Part shown: one piece after another, positions 19,151-28,526 of the stretch
Position numbering within the stretch: the stretch's first letter is position 1
Layout: each line of letters starts with the position of its first letter
Source: an uncultured Colwellia sp.
Lineage (GTDB): Bacteria; Pseudomonadota; Gammaproteobacteria; Enterobacterales; Alteromonadaceae
Reading direction: 5' to 3'
DNA: 64,000 nucleotides
Assembly (NCBI GenBank): GCA_913049915.1
Contig: CAJWZC010000003.1
Coordinates: 1 to 64,000 of the forward strand
Program-made: the position numbers and the translations under genes
Notes under the pieces: generated by a model
The model's database searches: none
Seen by the model: the letters and a program-made list of their open reading frames with translations, nothing else
What the model was told of the DNA's origin: nothing

Positions 19151-19229
19151 GTAAAAAAACAGCCAAAACTTTTGCTATAAAATAATATCGCTAATGCCCA
19201 GAAATAATAAGAGAATAGATATGAGTACG

Positions 19230-19500
19230 CCTAGATAAATAACGTTAGCATCAAGTAACGTATTTTTATTTCCCAAAAGCTAATTAAATGATCAGTTAAA
19301 CTCACAGTTAATGCAGCCACTTTGACGGACATTAATACCCGGTGAGCTTTACAAGATTTGTAGCAGACTATACTTTGATTTTTTAAACTTCTTAGTGAGT
19401 AATACATCTACTTTAAAGCCCGATGAGACCAGCGCTTTTGTTGAATCACGACCAACAACTTCAATTTTTTCTATTTCATGCGCATCACTTATATTTATCT
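19230..19500 (-). pseudogene. Remnant of a TonB-dependent receptor plug domain
   Basis: A minus-strand reading in one frame gives EIEKIEVVGRDSTKALVSSGFKVDV, then LLQIL-stop-SSPGINVRQSGCINCEFN-stop, closely following the plug-domain start of TonB receptors (IEVxGxxxxxL, LxxxPGVxVRxSGG). The barrel is absent; the sequence runs directly into the PepSY remnant. This is a fragment of the receptor that normally pairs with PepSY and DUF3325 genes. Confidence 0.65.
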
Positions 19501-19823
19501 CAGTCTTATTTTACCATCAGCTGAAAAACACTATTTGGTAATCGTATACTAATTAATAGCGCGTAACCTATATGGCTAAGTACTCGTGATTCATTATTAG
19601 GTACGGGAAAAAAAAAGGAAATTTAGATAACTCCTGATAAGGAGTAGTTACATAGGCTGACATAAGTCTACAAATCTGGTGCTAACATCAATGGGATCGA
19701 TGGTTATTTATATTTTATTATGTGTCAATAGGTAAAATTGCGAGTTTATTTTTAGTTAATGATAAGAATAGAAGAGTTTAGTTAATTTTTGTTAAAAAGA
19801 TACGCACAAATATTGATTTTTTT

Positions 19824-19867
19824 AATGTGATAATATAACATCTTTAAAGTTGTTATATTATCACATT
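19824..19867. promoter_or_regulatory. 44-bp palindrome containing two Zur-box-like sites
   Basis: Arms 19824-19840 and 19851-19867 are exact 17-bp inverted repeats, and the 10-base centre holds a further palindrome CTTTAAAG; only one base pair of the 44-bp figure is mismatched. Each arm holds GTTATATTATC or its complement, close to the gammaproteobacterial Zur consensus GTTATANTATAAC. It ends 16 bases before the ATG of the ZnuD-like receptor gene, so a repressor bound here would block its promoter. Confidence 0.75.
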
Positions 19868-19883
19868 TATAATTGGATTTCAC

Positions 19884-22274
19884 ATGAACAGGTTTATATT
19901 ACTAGCGAGTGCTTTTGCATTGATGACTGCAAATAGTCAAGTGCTTGCGGAGCAAATTACAGGTCTCATTACTAATGAGAATGGGCAAGGGGTTAGCGGT
20001 GCTAAAATTAAGATTATGGGCACCAATATAGCTATTGTTAGCGATAAATCAGGCATGTTTTATCTTAACGTTGAACCTGGAGAGTATGAATTGCATGTTG
20101 TTGCAACTTCGTATGTTCACCAAAATATTCAGGTAAATTTAGTAAAAGAACAAACGCCTAACTTGGCGATACAATTAGATAAATCAGCACTAGAAATCAT
20201 TGATGTCAGTGCTACACCCTTTCATAGCTCAAATATAGAATCTGCTTTACCTATCACAGTTTTACATGGCGAAAAGTTACGTATGCGCCAAGCTAATACT
20301 TTGGGTGATACCTTAAGTAAGGAAGTGGGTGTGCATAGTAACTTTCATGGTGGTGTGGCTAGTACTCCCATTATTCGAGGTTTAGATGGACCGCGAGTAT
20401 TAATTACACAAAATGGTTTAGATGCTGGCGATGCTTCGCGTGTTGGTCCAGATCATGCTGTTTCTACAGAAACATCAACAAGTAAACGTATTGAAGTTTT
20501 ACGTGGCCCAGCAACCTTGTTTTATGGCAGTGGTGCTATTGGCGGTGTAGTGAATATTGTTGATGAAAGTATTCCTAAAAGTACACAGACTACAGGTGAA
20601 TGGCTAGCAGAATACAATAGTAATAATGAGCAGACTTTAGCATCTGGCTCATTTACTAGTGGTATTGGTAATGTTGCAGTCCATGTGGATGGTTTTTATC
20701 GCGACAGTGAGAACTATCAAATACCTGAAAAAGATGGTGTTGACGAAGTGGCTAATTCAGCAGCTAAATCAAGAGGCTTTACCTTAGGTACCAGTTACTT
20801 GTTGGATAATGGCTTTGTTGGATTGTCTTATCAGAATTTAGAACAAGAATATGGTATACCAGGTCATAGTCATGGTGATGATGACATAGAAGTTTTTGCT
20901 GATTTAACCCAAAATCGTTTTCAACTATTAAGTGAACTAAGTTTTAATAATACTATTGTAAAATCACTTAACACTAAGGTTGGTTATACTGATTATCGCC
21001 ATACAGAAGTAGAATCGGGTTTGGTGGGTACTACCTTTGATAACAAATCACTAGAAGCAAGGGTTGAACTATTACATCAAGACTTCTTAGATTGGCGTGG
21101 TGGTTTAAGTGTTCATTATAAACAAAGTGATTTTACTGCGGTTGGCGAAGAGGCATTTACACCGCCTTCAGAAACAAGTTCGCTTGGCTTAGCGTGGGTA
21201 GAAGAACGTCATTTTGGTGACTTTCTAGTGCAGCTTGGTGCGCGTATTGAACGTACTGAAGTGACCGCGGCTAAAGTTCGTTTGCCAGAACTTGAACTCG
21301 TTGAGTCTGCGCATGATGATCATAGCGATCATACAGGACATGACTCACACGGTCATGATGATCATAGCGCCCATAAAACACAAGGCTATACCCGTAATTT
21401 TATGGTAGAACATGTTTTTACCCCGATTAGTCTTTCTGCTGGTTTAGTGTGGGACTTCACCGATGGTTATAATCTAGGTTTATCTTTATCTCACTCAGAA
21501 CGTGCGCCCTCTGCATCAGAACTCTTATCTTTTGGTCCTCATATTGGTACAGGCTCATATGAAGTAGGTGCCTTGTTTTCATTACATGATGAACAGGGTG
21601 AAGTAGCTCATTTTGGTTTGACTGATCATGATATTGTCATGGAAACCGCTAATAATATTGATCTAAGTTTACGTAAATTTAAAGGTGACTTTGGTTTTAT
21701 TTTTAATGCTTTTTATAACCAAATAGATGATTACTATTACGAACAAGCGACTGGTTTATCAGCGGGTGATAGTCATGATCATAGCGGTCACGACCATGGT
21801 GACGAGGCAGAAGAAGCGCATACGTTACCGCTTTATATTTTTACTGCTCAAGATGTATCCTTATATGGTTTTGAAGCACAAATTTCTTGGCAAGTTACCG
21901 ATGAGTTTACATGGCGAGTACAAGGTGATGTGCTTCGAGCCCGTTTAGATGAAGCGGGAGAATTACCTCGTACACCACCGGCACGTATTGCTACTGAATT
22001 AAGTTATCAAGGTGGAAGTATATCTGCCGATTTATTTGTCAGTCACTATTTTGAACAAACGCATACAGCTGAATTAGAAAGCTCAACAGACAGCTATGTC
22101 ATGGTTGATGCCAACGTTAACTATCACTTTTCTTTAGGGCAGCATGACTTAGCTGTGTATTTAAAAGCAATAAACCTAACAGATGAATATGCACAAGTGC
22201 ACACCTCATTCTTAAAGGATTTAACACCGCTAGCAGGACGTTCAGTGACACTGGGTGTACGCGGTTCATTTTAA
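19884..22274 (+). CDS. znuD: ZnuD-like TonB-dependent zinc receptor
   Basis: A 796-residue outer-membrane receptor. Order: signal peptide (about 1-22, ending VLAEQ), a carboxypeptidase-regulatory-like domain (about 24-95, TGLITNENGQGVSGAKIKI), plug (about 105-230, PIIRGLDGPRVLITQNG, VLRGPATLFYGSGAIGG), and a 22-strand barrel ending in VTLGVRGSF with a C-terminal aromatic. Histidine-rich extracellular loops, HSHGDDD at about 330, DDHSDHTGHDSHGHDDHS at about 480 and SHDHSGHDHGDEAEEAH at about 635, are the hallmark of the zinc receptor ZnuD. The Zur-like palindrome immediately upstream supports zinc-limited expression. It is followed by an AztD-like lipoprotein gene. Confidence 0.9.
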   Translation: MNRFILLASAFALMTANSQVLAEQITGLITNENGQGVSGAKIKIMGTNIAIVSDKSGMFYLNVEPGEYELHVVATSYVHQNIQVNLVKEQTPNLAIQLDKSALEIIDVSATPFHSSNIESALPITVLHGEKLRMRQANTLGDTLSKEVGVHSNFHGGVASTPIIRGLDGPRVLITQNGLDAGDASRVGPDHAVSTETSTSKRIEVLRGPATLFYGSGAIGGVVNIVDESIPKSTQTTGEWLAEYNSNNEQTLASGSFTSGIGNVAVHVDGFYRDSENYQIPEKDGVDEVANSAAKSRGFTLGTSYLLDNGFVGLSYQNLEQEYGIPGHSHGDDDIEVFADLTQNRFQLLSELSFNNTIVKSLNTKVGYTDYRHTEVESGLVGTTFDNKSLEARVELLHQDFLDWRGGLSVHYKQSDFTAVGEEAFTPPSETSSLGLAWVEERHFGDFLVQLGARIERTEVTAAKVRLPELELVESAHDDHSDHTGHDSHGHDDHSAHKTQGYTRNFMVEHVFTPISLSAGLVWDFTDGYNLGLSLSHSERAPSASELLSFGPHIGTGSYEVGALFSLHDEQGEVAHFGLTDHDIVMETANNIDLSLRKFKGDFGFIFNAFYNQIDDYYYEQATGLSAGDSHDHSGHDHGDEAEEAHTLPLYIFTAQDVSLYGFEAQISWQVTDEFTWRVQGDVLRARLDEAGELPRTPPARIATELSYQGGSISADLFVSHYFEQTHTAELESSTDSYVMVDANVNYHFSLGQHDLAVYLKAINLTDEYAQVHTSFLKDLTPLAGRSVTLGVRGSF

Positions 22275-22373
22275 ATCAGTTATTACTTCAATTTAATATT
22301 CAATATTACACTTAATTTAAATTTAGCGCCTTTCAATAGACAGGCGCATCACTTTATATTCTAAAGGACAGCC

Positions 22374-23672
22374 ATGAAAATCATCTCGTTAGAAAGCTTA
22401 TTATTGATCTGTGCTGCGACAGTACTTGTTGGTTGTGGTGACAGTGAAACTACTATTACCGAAATAGCACCAACGCCAACGGCTATGGTTGATGACCATG
22501 ACAACCACGAAGAGGAATTAGGTAAAGGTCGCTTAGCCATTGCGGATACCGAGCAAGCAATAGTACATATTTTTGATCTTGAAAATAATACCTTAGTAGA
22601 ATCTATTACGATTACCAATCCAGCAGAATCTTTATATGCGAGCCCTGAAAACCGTTATGCGGTAGCAGTGCAGCGCTCGTTTGATACGGTTGAGTTTATT
22701 GACGGCGGTTTATGGCAAGAAGCACATGATGATCACTTTGATCAGCATGCCGATGCTCCTGAGCTTACAAGCTTTACGTTAAATGATGTTAAACCAACTC
22801 AATATATACCACGTGGTGATAAAGCGGCAATATTCTTTGATGGCAATAAAGAAACTGGCGCTAACGCTAACCTAGTTTTATTAAGTGATGAAAGTATCAG
22901 TGCAGAACAACTCATTGCCGAACATCACTTTGAAACGTATATGCAGGGTACAGCAGAAATTCGTGGTGAGTTTGTATTAACCACGTTACGTGAAAGTGAT
23001 GCTGAAAGTAGTTTACCAGGGCAAGTTGCTTTATTTGAAATTCACGAAGACCATTTAGATCAAGAGCAAGTATTTGATATTAAATGCCCTGACTTACATG
23101 GTAGTTTTCAAACAGAGACCTATATTGCTTTTGCCTGCAGTGATGGTGTTTTAGCTATAGAGCAGCAAGGTAGCGTATTTACAGCACAAAAAATTGCTAA
23201 CCCAGTAGACATGTCAGAAGGTATTCGCATAGACTCACTGAGCGGTAGTGCAGAAAATAATGTGATGATTGGTCATGCAGGTAGTAGTCTTTTCTTAGTC
23301 GATTTAATTACGCAGCAGATAAGCCCTTTTAATTGGCAACCAGAAGAAGCGCTTACTTCGGTAACGTATGGTTTTGATGGCCATAACGAACACGTACTCA
23401 TTCTTGATAACGAAGGTCAGTTAAATGTTTTTTCCGCTGAAAACAACTGGCAGTTAGATCAGCGTATTGCAGTATTCGATACCTTGGCTGAAGATGCTAA
23501 ACCGTCAATCGTTGCTTCAAAAGCTCATGAACTTATTTACATCATCAATGGCCAAGAAGTGACAACGGTTGATTTACACGATGGTGAGGTTGTTGGACAC
23601 TTTGATTTAGATTTCGCTCCCGGTAAAGCCGCTTGGTTAGGTGTTGCAGTTGAAGAGGAACATGAACACTAA
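22374..23672 (+). CDS. AztD-like zinc metallochaperone lipoprotein
   Basis: A 432-residue predicted lipoprotein (lipobox LVGC, cysteine at about 21) with a histidine/acid-rich N-terminus (DDHDNHEEE) and an EEEHEH C-terminus. The body reads like a beta-propeller: GRLAIADTEQAIVHIFDL, SLYASPENRYAVAVQRSFDTVEFIDGGLW, then FDIKCPDLHGSFQTE and FACSDGVLAI. This order matches AztD, a periplasmic zinc chaperone of Paracoccus that hands zinc to a solute-binding protein. Here it sits 99 bases after znuD, probably in the same Zur operon, although no AztABC transporter is present. It may store or relay zinc at the inner face of the outer membrane. Confidence 0.75.
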   Translation: MKIISLESLLLICAATVLVGCGDSETTITEIAPTPTAMVDDHDNHEEELGKGRLAIADTEQAIVHIFDLENNTLVESITITNPAESLYASPENRYAVAVQRSFDTVEFIDGGLWQEAHDDHFDQHADAPELTSFTLNDVKPTQYIPRGDKAAIFFDGNKETGANANLVLLSDESISAEQLIAEHHFETYMQGTAEIRGEFVLTTLRESDAESSLPGQVALFEIHEDHLDQEQVFDIKCPDLHGSFQTETYIAFACSDGVLAIEQQGSVFTAQKIANPVDMSEGIRIDSLSGSAENNVMIGHAGSSLFLVDLITQQISPFNWQPEEALTSVTYGFDGHNEHVLILDNEGQLNVFSAENNWQLDQRIAVFDTLAEDAKPSIVASKAHELIYIINGQEVTTVDLHDGEVVGHFDLDFAPGKAAWLGVAVEEEHEH

Positions 23673-23702
23673 GCACTAATCTCCTTTTATTATTTTTCTA
23701 TA

Positions 23703-23728
23703 GGTCACATTTAGATGTGATCTTTTTT
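23703..23728 (+). terminator. Intrinsic terminator of the zinc operon
   Basis: 8-bp stem (23703-23710 with 23715-23722, one G-U pair) with a TTAG loop and six T residues after it, 30 bases past the AztD-like stop codon. Confidence 0.8.
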
Positions 23729-24299
23729 ATAAAAAAAATTAATCAAATAACAGCCACTTTGATTGAATAGCATAACCTCTGCCGTGTAATCTCAACACTT
23801 TGCCTAGAGGACTAAAGTCATAACGGTAATGCAGTAAGACTGATAAAATATTAGGAATGTCGCAGAAAAGCTTATACTCGAAAAAAATTATTATAGTGCC
23901 GTTAACTTTTACTAGCGATGATGATTTAGTGGTTTCAGTGGAGAGCTTTTTTAAAGTTCATCCTAATCAAAAGGGCAGAAGTCCTCTTAACAATACAAGT
24001 ACTCATTATCCTCACTAAGTCGAGTGCTATTATGCTCACGTTGATTGATACCTATACTGTTAAGGCATCATCATCTTGAGATACCTTGTCATTGTTAATA
24101 ATCAGGCTAAGTAAGATTGTACTTGTCGGAGCAGCGTATATGGAACTTCTAGTGTCTTATTTTTATAATTATCTTAACTTATCTAGCCTACATTAGTCTG
24201 TATTCTCTCATCAGCAATGAGGCAATATATCAAACAAGTAAAAGTATACACAAGACAACAGTTATTACCGCTGCAACAAGTAAATAAGGAAAGTAGCTC
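23729..24299. other. Non-coding stretch without recognisable gene
   Basis: No convincing open frame or RNA structure was found. It lies between the zinc-operon terminator and the DUF3325 remnant and may contain further decayed parts of that metal-uptake locus. Confidence 0.4.
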
Positions 24300-24622
24300 G
24301 TGTTAGTCTTAATCTGTTTAAATTTCTCAGCTATAGTTCTTTTTTGTTTAGCGATGAGTAAACGTCGATAGCAGGTGTTAGGACATTATGTTTCAAACCT
24401 TTTAGTCAGTTTTTTAGACCATCTGTTTGGCTTTTACTCTTCTTCACTGCCAATTTAAGCGTTGAATTATTTGGTTAGTCTATAGGGCCTTCACTTTTTA
24501 TTGGTTCACTGACTCTGTCGATATTACTACTTATCTTATTGATCACTTATCAAGTAAGAAGATTACCTCAGTTCGCCATTGTTTTATCGTTAATGGTTGG
24601 TATCAGTATTTTTAATAGTTAA
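24300..24622 (+). pseudogene. Decayed DUF3325-like membrane protein
   Basis: A GTG start behind AAGGAAAG opens VLVLICLNFSAIVLFCLAMSKRR-stop-QVLGH. After a frame change, RPSVWLLLFFTANLSVELFG-stop-SIGPSLFIGSLTLSILLLILLITYQVRR follows, ending at TAA 24620-24622. The pattern (CLAMxRHxxQV, WLLL, LxLxxLLLxLLxTYxxR) resembles DUF3325, a small membrane protein that normally lies in operons with PepSY proteins and TonB siderophore receptors. Similar remnants of both lie about 5 kb upstream on the other strand. Assignment is by pattern only. Confidence 0.5.
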
Positions 24623-24810
24623 ATTTTTAAATATATTTAAGACAAAAATAAAACGATGTCGATTACTCAGGTTAGCTGAAATCAGTTGAAGGTTTTGGCT
24701 CTCTTTTTGACATCAATTATTAACGTTAATATGTTGCTAATCAGCTACTACTTGCCTAAAGTCTCAGTTATTGATTACTGTAACTAGTATTAACGTTTAA
24801 AGGAAGTGTC

Positions 24811-25569
24811 TTGGAGTTTACCAACCTAACCATTGAAATAGCCTTATTTTTATTTATCATTGCCATCATTGCTGGCTTTCTTGATACCTTAGCTGGTGGT
24901 GGTGGCCTATTAACGTTACCTGCGTTAATGATGAGTGGTATCCCCACGTTGACAGCTTTAGGGACAAATAAACTGCAATCAAGCATGGGCACAGCCACTG
25001 CCACCGTAATGATGTTACGTGCTAGGCGAGTGCGTTGGCATCAGGTAAAGTATTTAATGCTTACAAGTTTTATTGGCTCGGCGTTAGGCACAGCCATTAT
25101 TCAGTTTGTAGATGTTCAAATGCTGACATTTATTATTCCTGTAGTGATTACTTGTATCGGTATTTATTTTCTGATTACGCCTACGTTTGATGAGGAAAAT
25201 AAGTTACCTAGAGTATCATCTGAAAATTATAAAAAATATATTATACCGCTAATTGGTTGTTATGATGGTTTTTTTGGTCCGGGTACGGGCTCATTTTTTA
25301 CTTTGGCAGGTCGTGCATTACGCGGTCAAAAGTTTCTTCAAGCGACTGCTATCGCTAAAACACTAAACTTCTCTACCAATATTGCTTCGCTTATTATTTT
25401 CATTTTTGCCGGGCAAGTGATCTGGATGGTTGGCCTAACTATGATGTGTGGACAATTTATTGGTGCTTGGATCGGGTCGCACTTTTTGTTCAAGATACCA
25501 GTTAATTATTTACGTTATTTAGTAGTATTCATGTGTTTTGCTATGTTGATTAAATATGTGTCTACTTAG
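24811..25569 (+). CDS. TSUP (TauE/SafE) family anion exporter
   Basis: A 252-residue inner-membrane protein with about eight helices. The duplicated family motif is visible as FLDTLAGGGGLLTLPALMMSGIPTLTALGTNKLQSSMGT near residue 25 and GCYDGFFGPGTGSFFTLAGRALRGQKFLQATAIAKTLNFSTN near residue 150. TSUP proteins move sulfite, sulfoacetate or related organosulfur anions; the substrate here is unknown. The start is TTG at 24811, chosen because AAAGGAAG lies at the right distance. The gene stands alone. Confidence 0.9.
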   Translation: MEFTNLTIEIALFLFIIAIIAGFLDTLAGGGGLLTLPALMMSGIPTLTALGTNKLQSSMGTATATVMMLRARRVRWHQVKYLMLTSFIGSALGTAIIQFVDVQMLTFIIPVVITCIGIYFLITPTFDEENKLPRVSSENYKKYIIPLIGCYDGFFGPGTGSFFTLAGRALRGQKFLQATAIAKTLNFSTNIASLIIFIFAGQVIWMVGLTMMCGQFIGAWIGSHFLFKIPVNYLRYLVVFMCFAMLIKYVST

Positions 25570-25824
25570 TCTTCGATCGAAACTGTTGGTAATACACCGC
25601 TTGTCTAACACTTCCCAAAGTTGTTTAGACACCATTAAGTAAAGTTATAGCAAGTATGATAACAACCATATTAGTTCTTGATGCTTATGGGCTCCATCTC
25701 TTTTAATTCATGCTCACCAAAAGCTAAAAAAGTTAACTATAATTAACTCCATGTTAATAATTATTGACATTATGATTAAGGGACGATACTGTATGTTAAG
25801 TTTTTTTAACATTAGAAGTAAGTT

Positions 25825-26310
25825 ATGATTTTTAAAGATAGTAATTTTAGTGAACAAACTGCTTGGATTAGTGTGACTTTTACCGTGTTTATAGCCTGGT
25901 TTTATGCCAATGGTATGAAACAACTTGAAGGAACGTTTTCAAGCGATGCCGACCAAATAGTTAGTTTATGGGCTCAAACAATTATTGCTAGTATCATTTT
26001 TGCTACGATTGCTTTTATCGCTTTAGCTATTTTGAAGAAAGCTACCGGTGATGATGACGATATTGCTTTGATTGATGAAAGGGATGAACTCATTGAAGCA
26101 AGAGCGACTCGGTGGGCTTACTATAACTTGAGTACTTGCATCATTATTTTGTTTTTCCATATATTCTGCCAAGGTATTATTACGAATTATCCTTTTTTTC
26201 CTAATGTACCACCCATCGATTTTCTCATTCATGGTGTAATGTTTTCAAGCTTACTGGTTGAGTTTATTTTACGTGCGTCACAAATCTACCGCTATCGAAA
26301 AGCAGCTTAG
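25825..26310 (+). CDS. Four-helix membrane protein (DUF2178-like)
   Basis: A 161-residue protein with about four membrane helices (near 12-28, 48-70, 102-122, 132-152) and a charged loop, DDDDIALIDERDELIEARATRWAYY. The DERDELI-A-A motif is typical of small DUF2178-type membrane proteins that are encoded next to short XRE regulators. The XRE gene here follows after 64 bases. Function unknown; in related pairs the membrane protein is suspected to sense or antagonise the regulator. Confidence 0.7.
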   Translation: MIFKDSNFSEQTAWISVTFTVFIAWFYANGMKQLEGTFSSDADQIVSLWAQTIIASIIFATIAFIALAILKKATGDDDDIALIDERDELIEARATRWAYYNLSTCIIILFFHIFCQGIITNYPFFPNVPPIDFLIHGVMFSSLLVEFILRASQIYRYRKAA

Positions 26311-26374
26311 TTAATATAAAGGACTAAAGCGAGTAATGAGGTGATTATTATGATGCTTAGTAGAGGAGAAAGAT

Positions 26375-26620
26375 ATGAGTAAACAAGCTAAAGGCGTTAT
26401 TAGTAATCAATTAAGAAAAAAGCGCTTCGAAAAAGATGAAATGACCCAGCAAGAGTTAGCTAAAGCGTTGGGCGTAACTCGGCAAACCATTGCTGCTATT
26501 GAGGCGGGTAAGTATTCACCTTCTTTAGAGGTAGCTTTTTGTTTAAGCGATATTTTTGAAACAGCTCTTGATGAGCTATTTCAATGGCAAGCCAATAACA
26601 GTAAAATCAGTAAAGAGTAG
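26375..26620 (+). CDS. XRE-family transcriptional regulator (small YozG-like)
   Basis: An 81-residue protein made almost entirely of a Cro/CI helix-turn-helix: [53 protein letters not shown]. Its C-terminal DELFQW is typical of short regulators paired with DUF2178-like membrane proteins. A strong AGGAGA ribosome-binding site precedes the ATG. Probably co-transcribed with the upstream membrane protein gene and possibly autoregulatory. Confidence 0.85.
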   Translation: MSKQAKGVISNQLRKKRFEKDEMTQQELAKALGVTRQTIAAIEAGKYSPSLEVAFCLSDIFETALDELFQWQANNSKISKE

Positions 26621-26656
26621 ATAGATTGAGGAGTAAAAGTGAAGCTAGACTACTGC

Positions 26657-27082
26657 TTATGGTTTAGGTAAATTAACCTTGCCATAAAGCCAATTTATAA
26701 TATCTCGCCCTGTTATTATTCCAACAGGCTCATTACTGCTGTTTATCACGGGAAGACATGATACACCAGTATCATGAAAAATTTTTATCGCCGCACTAAA
26801 AGGGCTGAATTGTGTAATGGCAACTAACTTTTTAGAAACGACTTGATGAACTCGTTTGTTTAGCATCGCTAGATCTTTATCACTTGCTGTGGGTAATTCT
26901 AGATTAGAGTTAGTAGCTTTTAAATAATCTCTTTCAGAGATAACAGCGACGAGTTTATTCTTTTGATCAATTACCATTAAATGATGAAATTTATGTTTAA
27001 TAAATAACTCTCTTACAACAGATAATCTTTCATCTAAATCTATACAAGTGACATCGGCACTCATTATGTCTTCAATCTTCAT
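26657..27082 (-). CDS. CBS-domain protein
   Basis: A 141-residue stand-alone pair of CBS domains (about 1-58 and 75-137): MKIEDIMSADVTCIDLDERLSVVRELF, VAVISERDYLKA, then FHDTGVSCLPVINSSNEPVGIITGRDIINWL. Such Bateman modules bind adenine nucleotides and regulate a partner protein. No partner gene is adjacent, and the gene is convergent with the small XRE gene. Confidence 0.88.
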   Translation of the reverse strand: MKIEDIMSADVTCIDLDERLSVVRELFIKHKFHHLMVIDQKNKLVAVISERDYLKATNSNLELPTASDKDLAMLNKRVHQVVSKKLVAITQFSPFSAAIKIFHDTGVSCLPVINSSNEPVGIITGRDIINWLYGKVNLPKP

Positions 27083-27514
27083 ATTTTATTATCTATTGTT
27101 TTTGAAATAATAAGTAATACAACTCATCACTAAAAGAGGTTAATGACTATTGCTATCTCTAAGAAGACAGTAAGCCTTTCAATAAATCATGTCAATAATA
27201 CGCTTGTCTTTGTAATAATAGATCACATTATCGCTATACTTGATTCTGCCATTTCAGCTCTAAAAAGAGAGTCATGATAATGATGGTTGATTAAATATAT
27301 GAAAAATATAATGATTTATCGTTATATCAAGTCGAAAGAACAATATATTGAGTTAGTACTGTATTTATTAAATCACTAATTATTGCGTTGGTATTAGATT
27401 TATAGCCAAGCCACTTGAAACTAAATTTTCATATAATTTAATTTTTTAATAAGCCCAAGGACCAGTTTAATAATGATCAAAATGACCTTGATTTAGCAAA
27501 TTAAAGCATGACAA
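27083..27514. other. Intergenic stretch, nothing recognised
   Basis: AT-rich DNA upstream of the CBS gene without a convincing frame, repeat or RNA. It presumably holds the CBS gene promoter on the minus strand. Confidence 0.4.
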
Positions 27515-27539
27515 AGAACTCACCATAACGATGAGTTCT
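27515..27539 (-). terminator. Hairpin after the MTHFR-like gene
   Basis: 8-bp inverted repeat (27515-27522 with 27532-27539) 12 bases beyond the stop codon of the minus-strand gene. On that strand it is followed by only a short T-rich run, so it is a weak terminator at best. Confidence 0.5.
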
Positions 27540-27551
27540 AAGGAAAAGCTA

Positions 27552-28526
27552 TTATTTACTTAAAGCAGATAACTCTTTTTGTGCTAAAAAGTTATCCATT
27601 TTTGAACGTAATAACTTATACAATAAAATTGAGCCATCAATTTCTTCTTTACGATTGGTTAAGCTTTCAATGTTTAAGCCTAAAGGTAAGTCATAGGGTA
27701 GTATTGCATCTAAAATTTGCTGTAAACTATTGACACAATTACGAATTGATTCATACAACGGGTTGTCTGCATTAAGAATACGCAAACTCGTTGCCTCAGG
27801 AACATTAACACCCAGCCACTCAATGAATTCTAGTGTTTTTTTACTACCGCATGGAGAGAATGTTAAGATCAAACGCTGTGGTTTTACCCCTTCTTTTTGG
27901 CATTCAATAGCATAACGAGTCAGCAAATCTATAGTCGCTTGTGGATTGTATATCGCTTGAGAAATAAAGAAACTACAGCCTTGTCGGTGTTTTGCGATTA
28001 AGCGTTCATGTTCATCTTTTTTACTGGCATGGCGCTCAGCAATCGTGACACCGCCAATAAAAAAATCATTTGGATTATCTACTAAGGTTTTATAGGCTCC
28101 AGCTAAAGGTAAAGAGATTTTATTATCTTTGGACGGACTCCCAACCAGTACCACATCTCTTACACCATATTTTTCCCATGCTTCGTTTGCCCACTCATTA
28201 AAGTCTGCGCTATTAGATTGAGCAACACTTTTATAGGTAATAACAGGATGATTAGATTTTTTATTCAATAAAGAAGAATAAAGCCTCGTATCATGGGTTG
28301 ATTTAAACGGGAAAGGTCTAGGTTTACTAATACGCGAATTTTCATCTTGAATGTCATAAACAATCAGGCCATCAAAGTCGATATCACTGACGCGTTCAAG
28401 CAGTTTTTCAGCAATTTCGGCCACTTTATCAAGTGGAGTATCACTTTTTGGTGGTGTGGTGCCAATAAAGTAGACGCCTCGATTAATATCGTTGTATCTT
28501 GTTTGAAGCTCTGATTGTCTAGTCAA
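27552..28526 (-). CDS. Methylenetetrahydrofolate reductase-like protein
   Basis: A 324-residue protein with a divergent MTHFR/MetF-type barrel: GTTPPKSDTPLDKVAEIAEKLLERVSDIDFDGLIVYDIQDE at the start, VRDVVLVGSPSKD, FFIGGVTIAERHASKKDEHERLIAKHRQGCSFFISQAIYNP (in MetF this region is GADFxITQxxFD) and a C-terminal helical part. It is about the length of MetF but too divergent to be the main MetF, which normally lies with metB/metL. It is a single gene with no cofactor or methionine genes around it. It probably binds a flavin and a folate-like substrate; the exact reaction is unknown. Confidence 0.7.
   Translation of the reverse strand: MTRQSELQTRYNDINRGVYFIGTTPPKSDTPLDKVAEIAEKLLERVSDIDFDGLIVYDIQDENSRISKPRPFPFKSTHDTRLYSSLLNKKSNHPVITYKSVAQSNSADFNEWANEAWEKYGVRDVVLVGSPSKDNKISLPLAGAYKTLVDNPNDFFIGGVTIAERHASKKDEHERLIAKHRQGCSFFISQAIYNPQATIDLLTRYAIECQKEGVKPQRLILTFSPCGSKKTLEFIEWLGVNVPEATSLRILNADNPLYESIRNCVNSLQQILDAILPYDLPLGLNIESLTNRKEEIDGSILLYKLLRSKMDNFLAQKELSALSK

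Noticed and set aside
19884..22274. Iron-siderophore receptor
   Set aside because: The three His-rich loops and the Zur-like palindrome favour zinc; there is no sign of a Fur box or siderophore genes that are intact.
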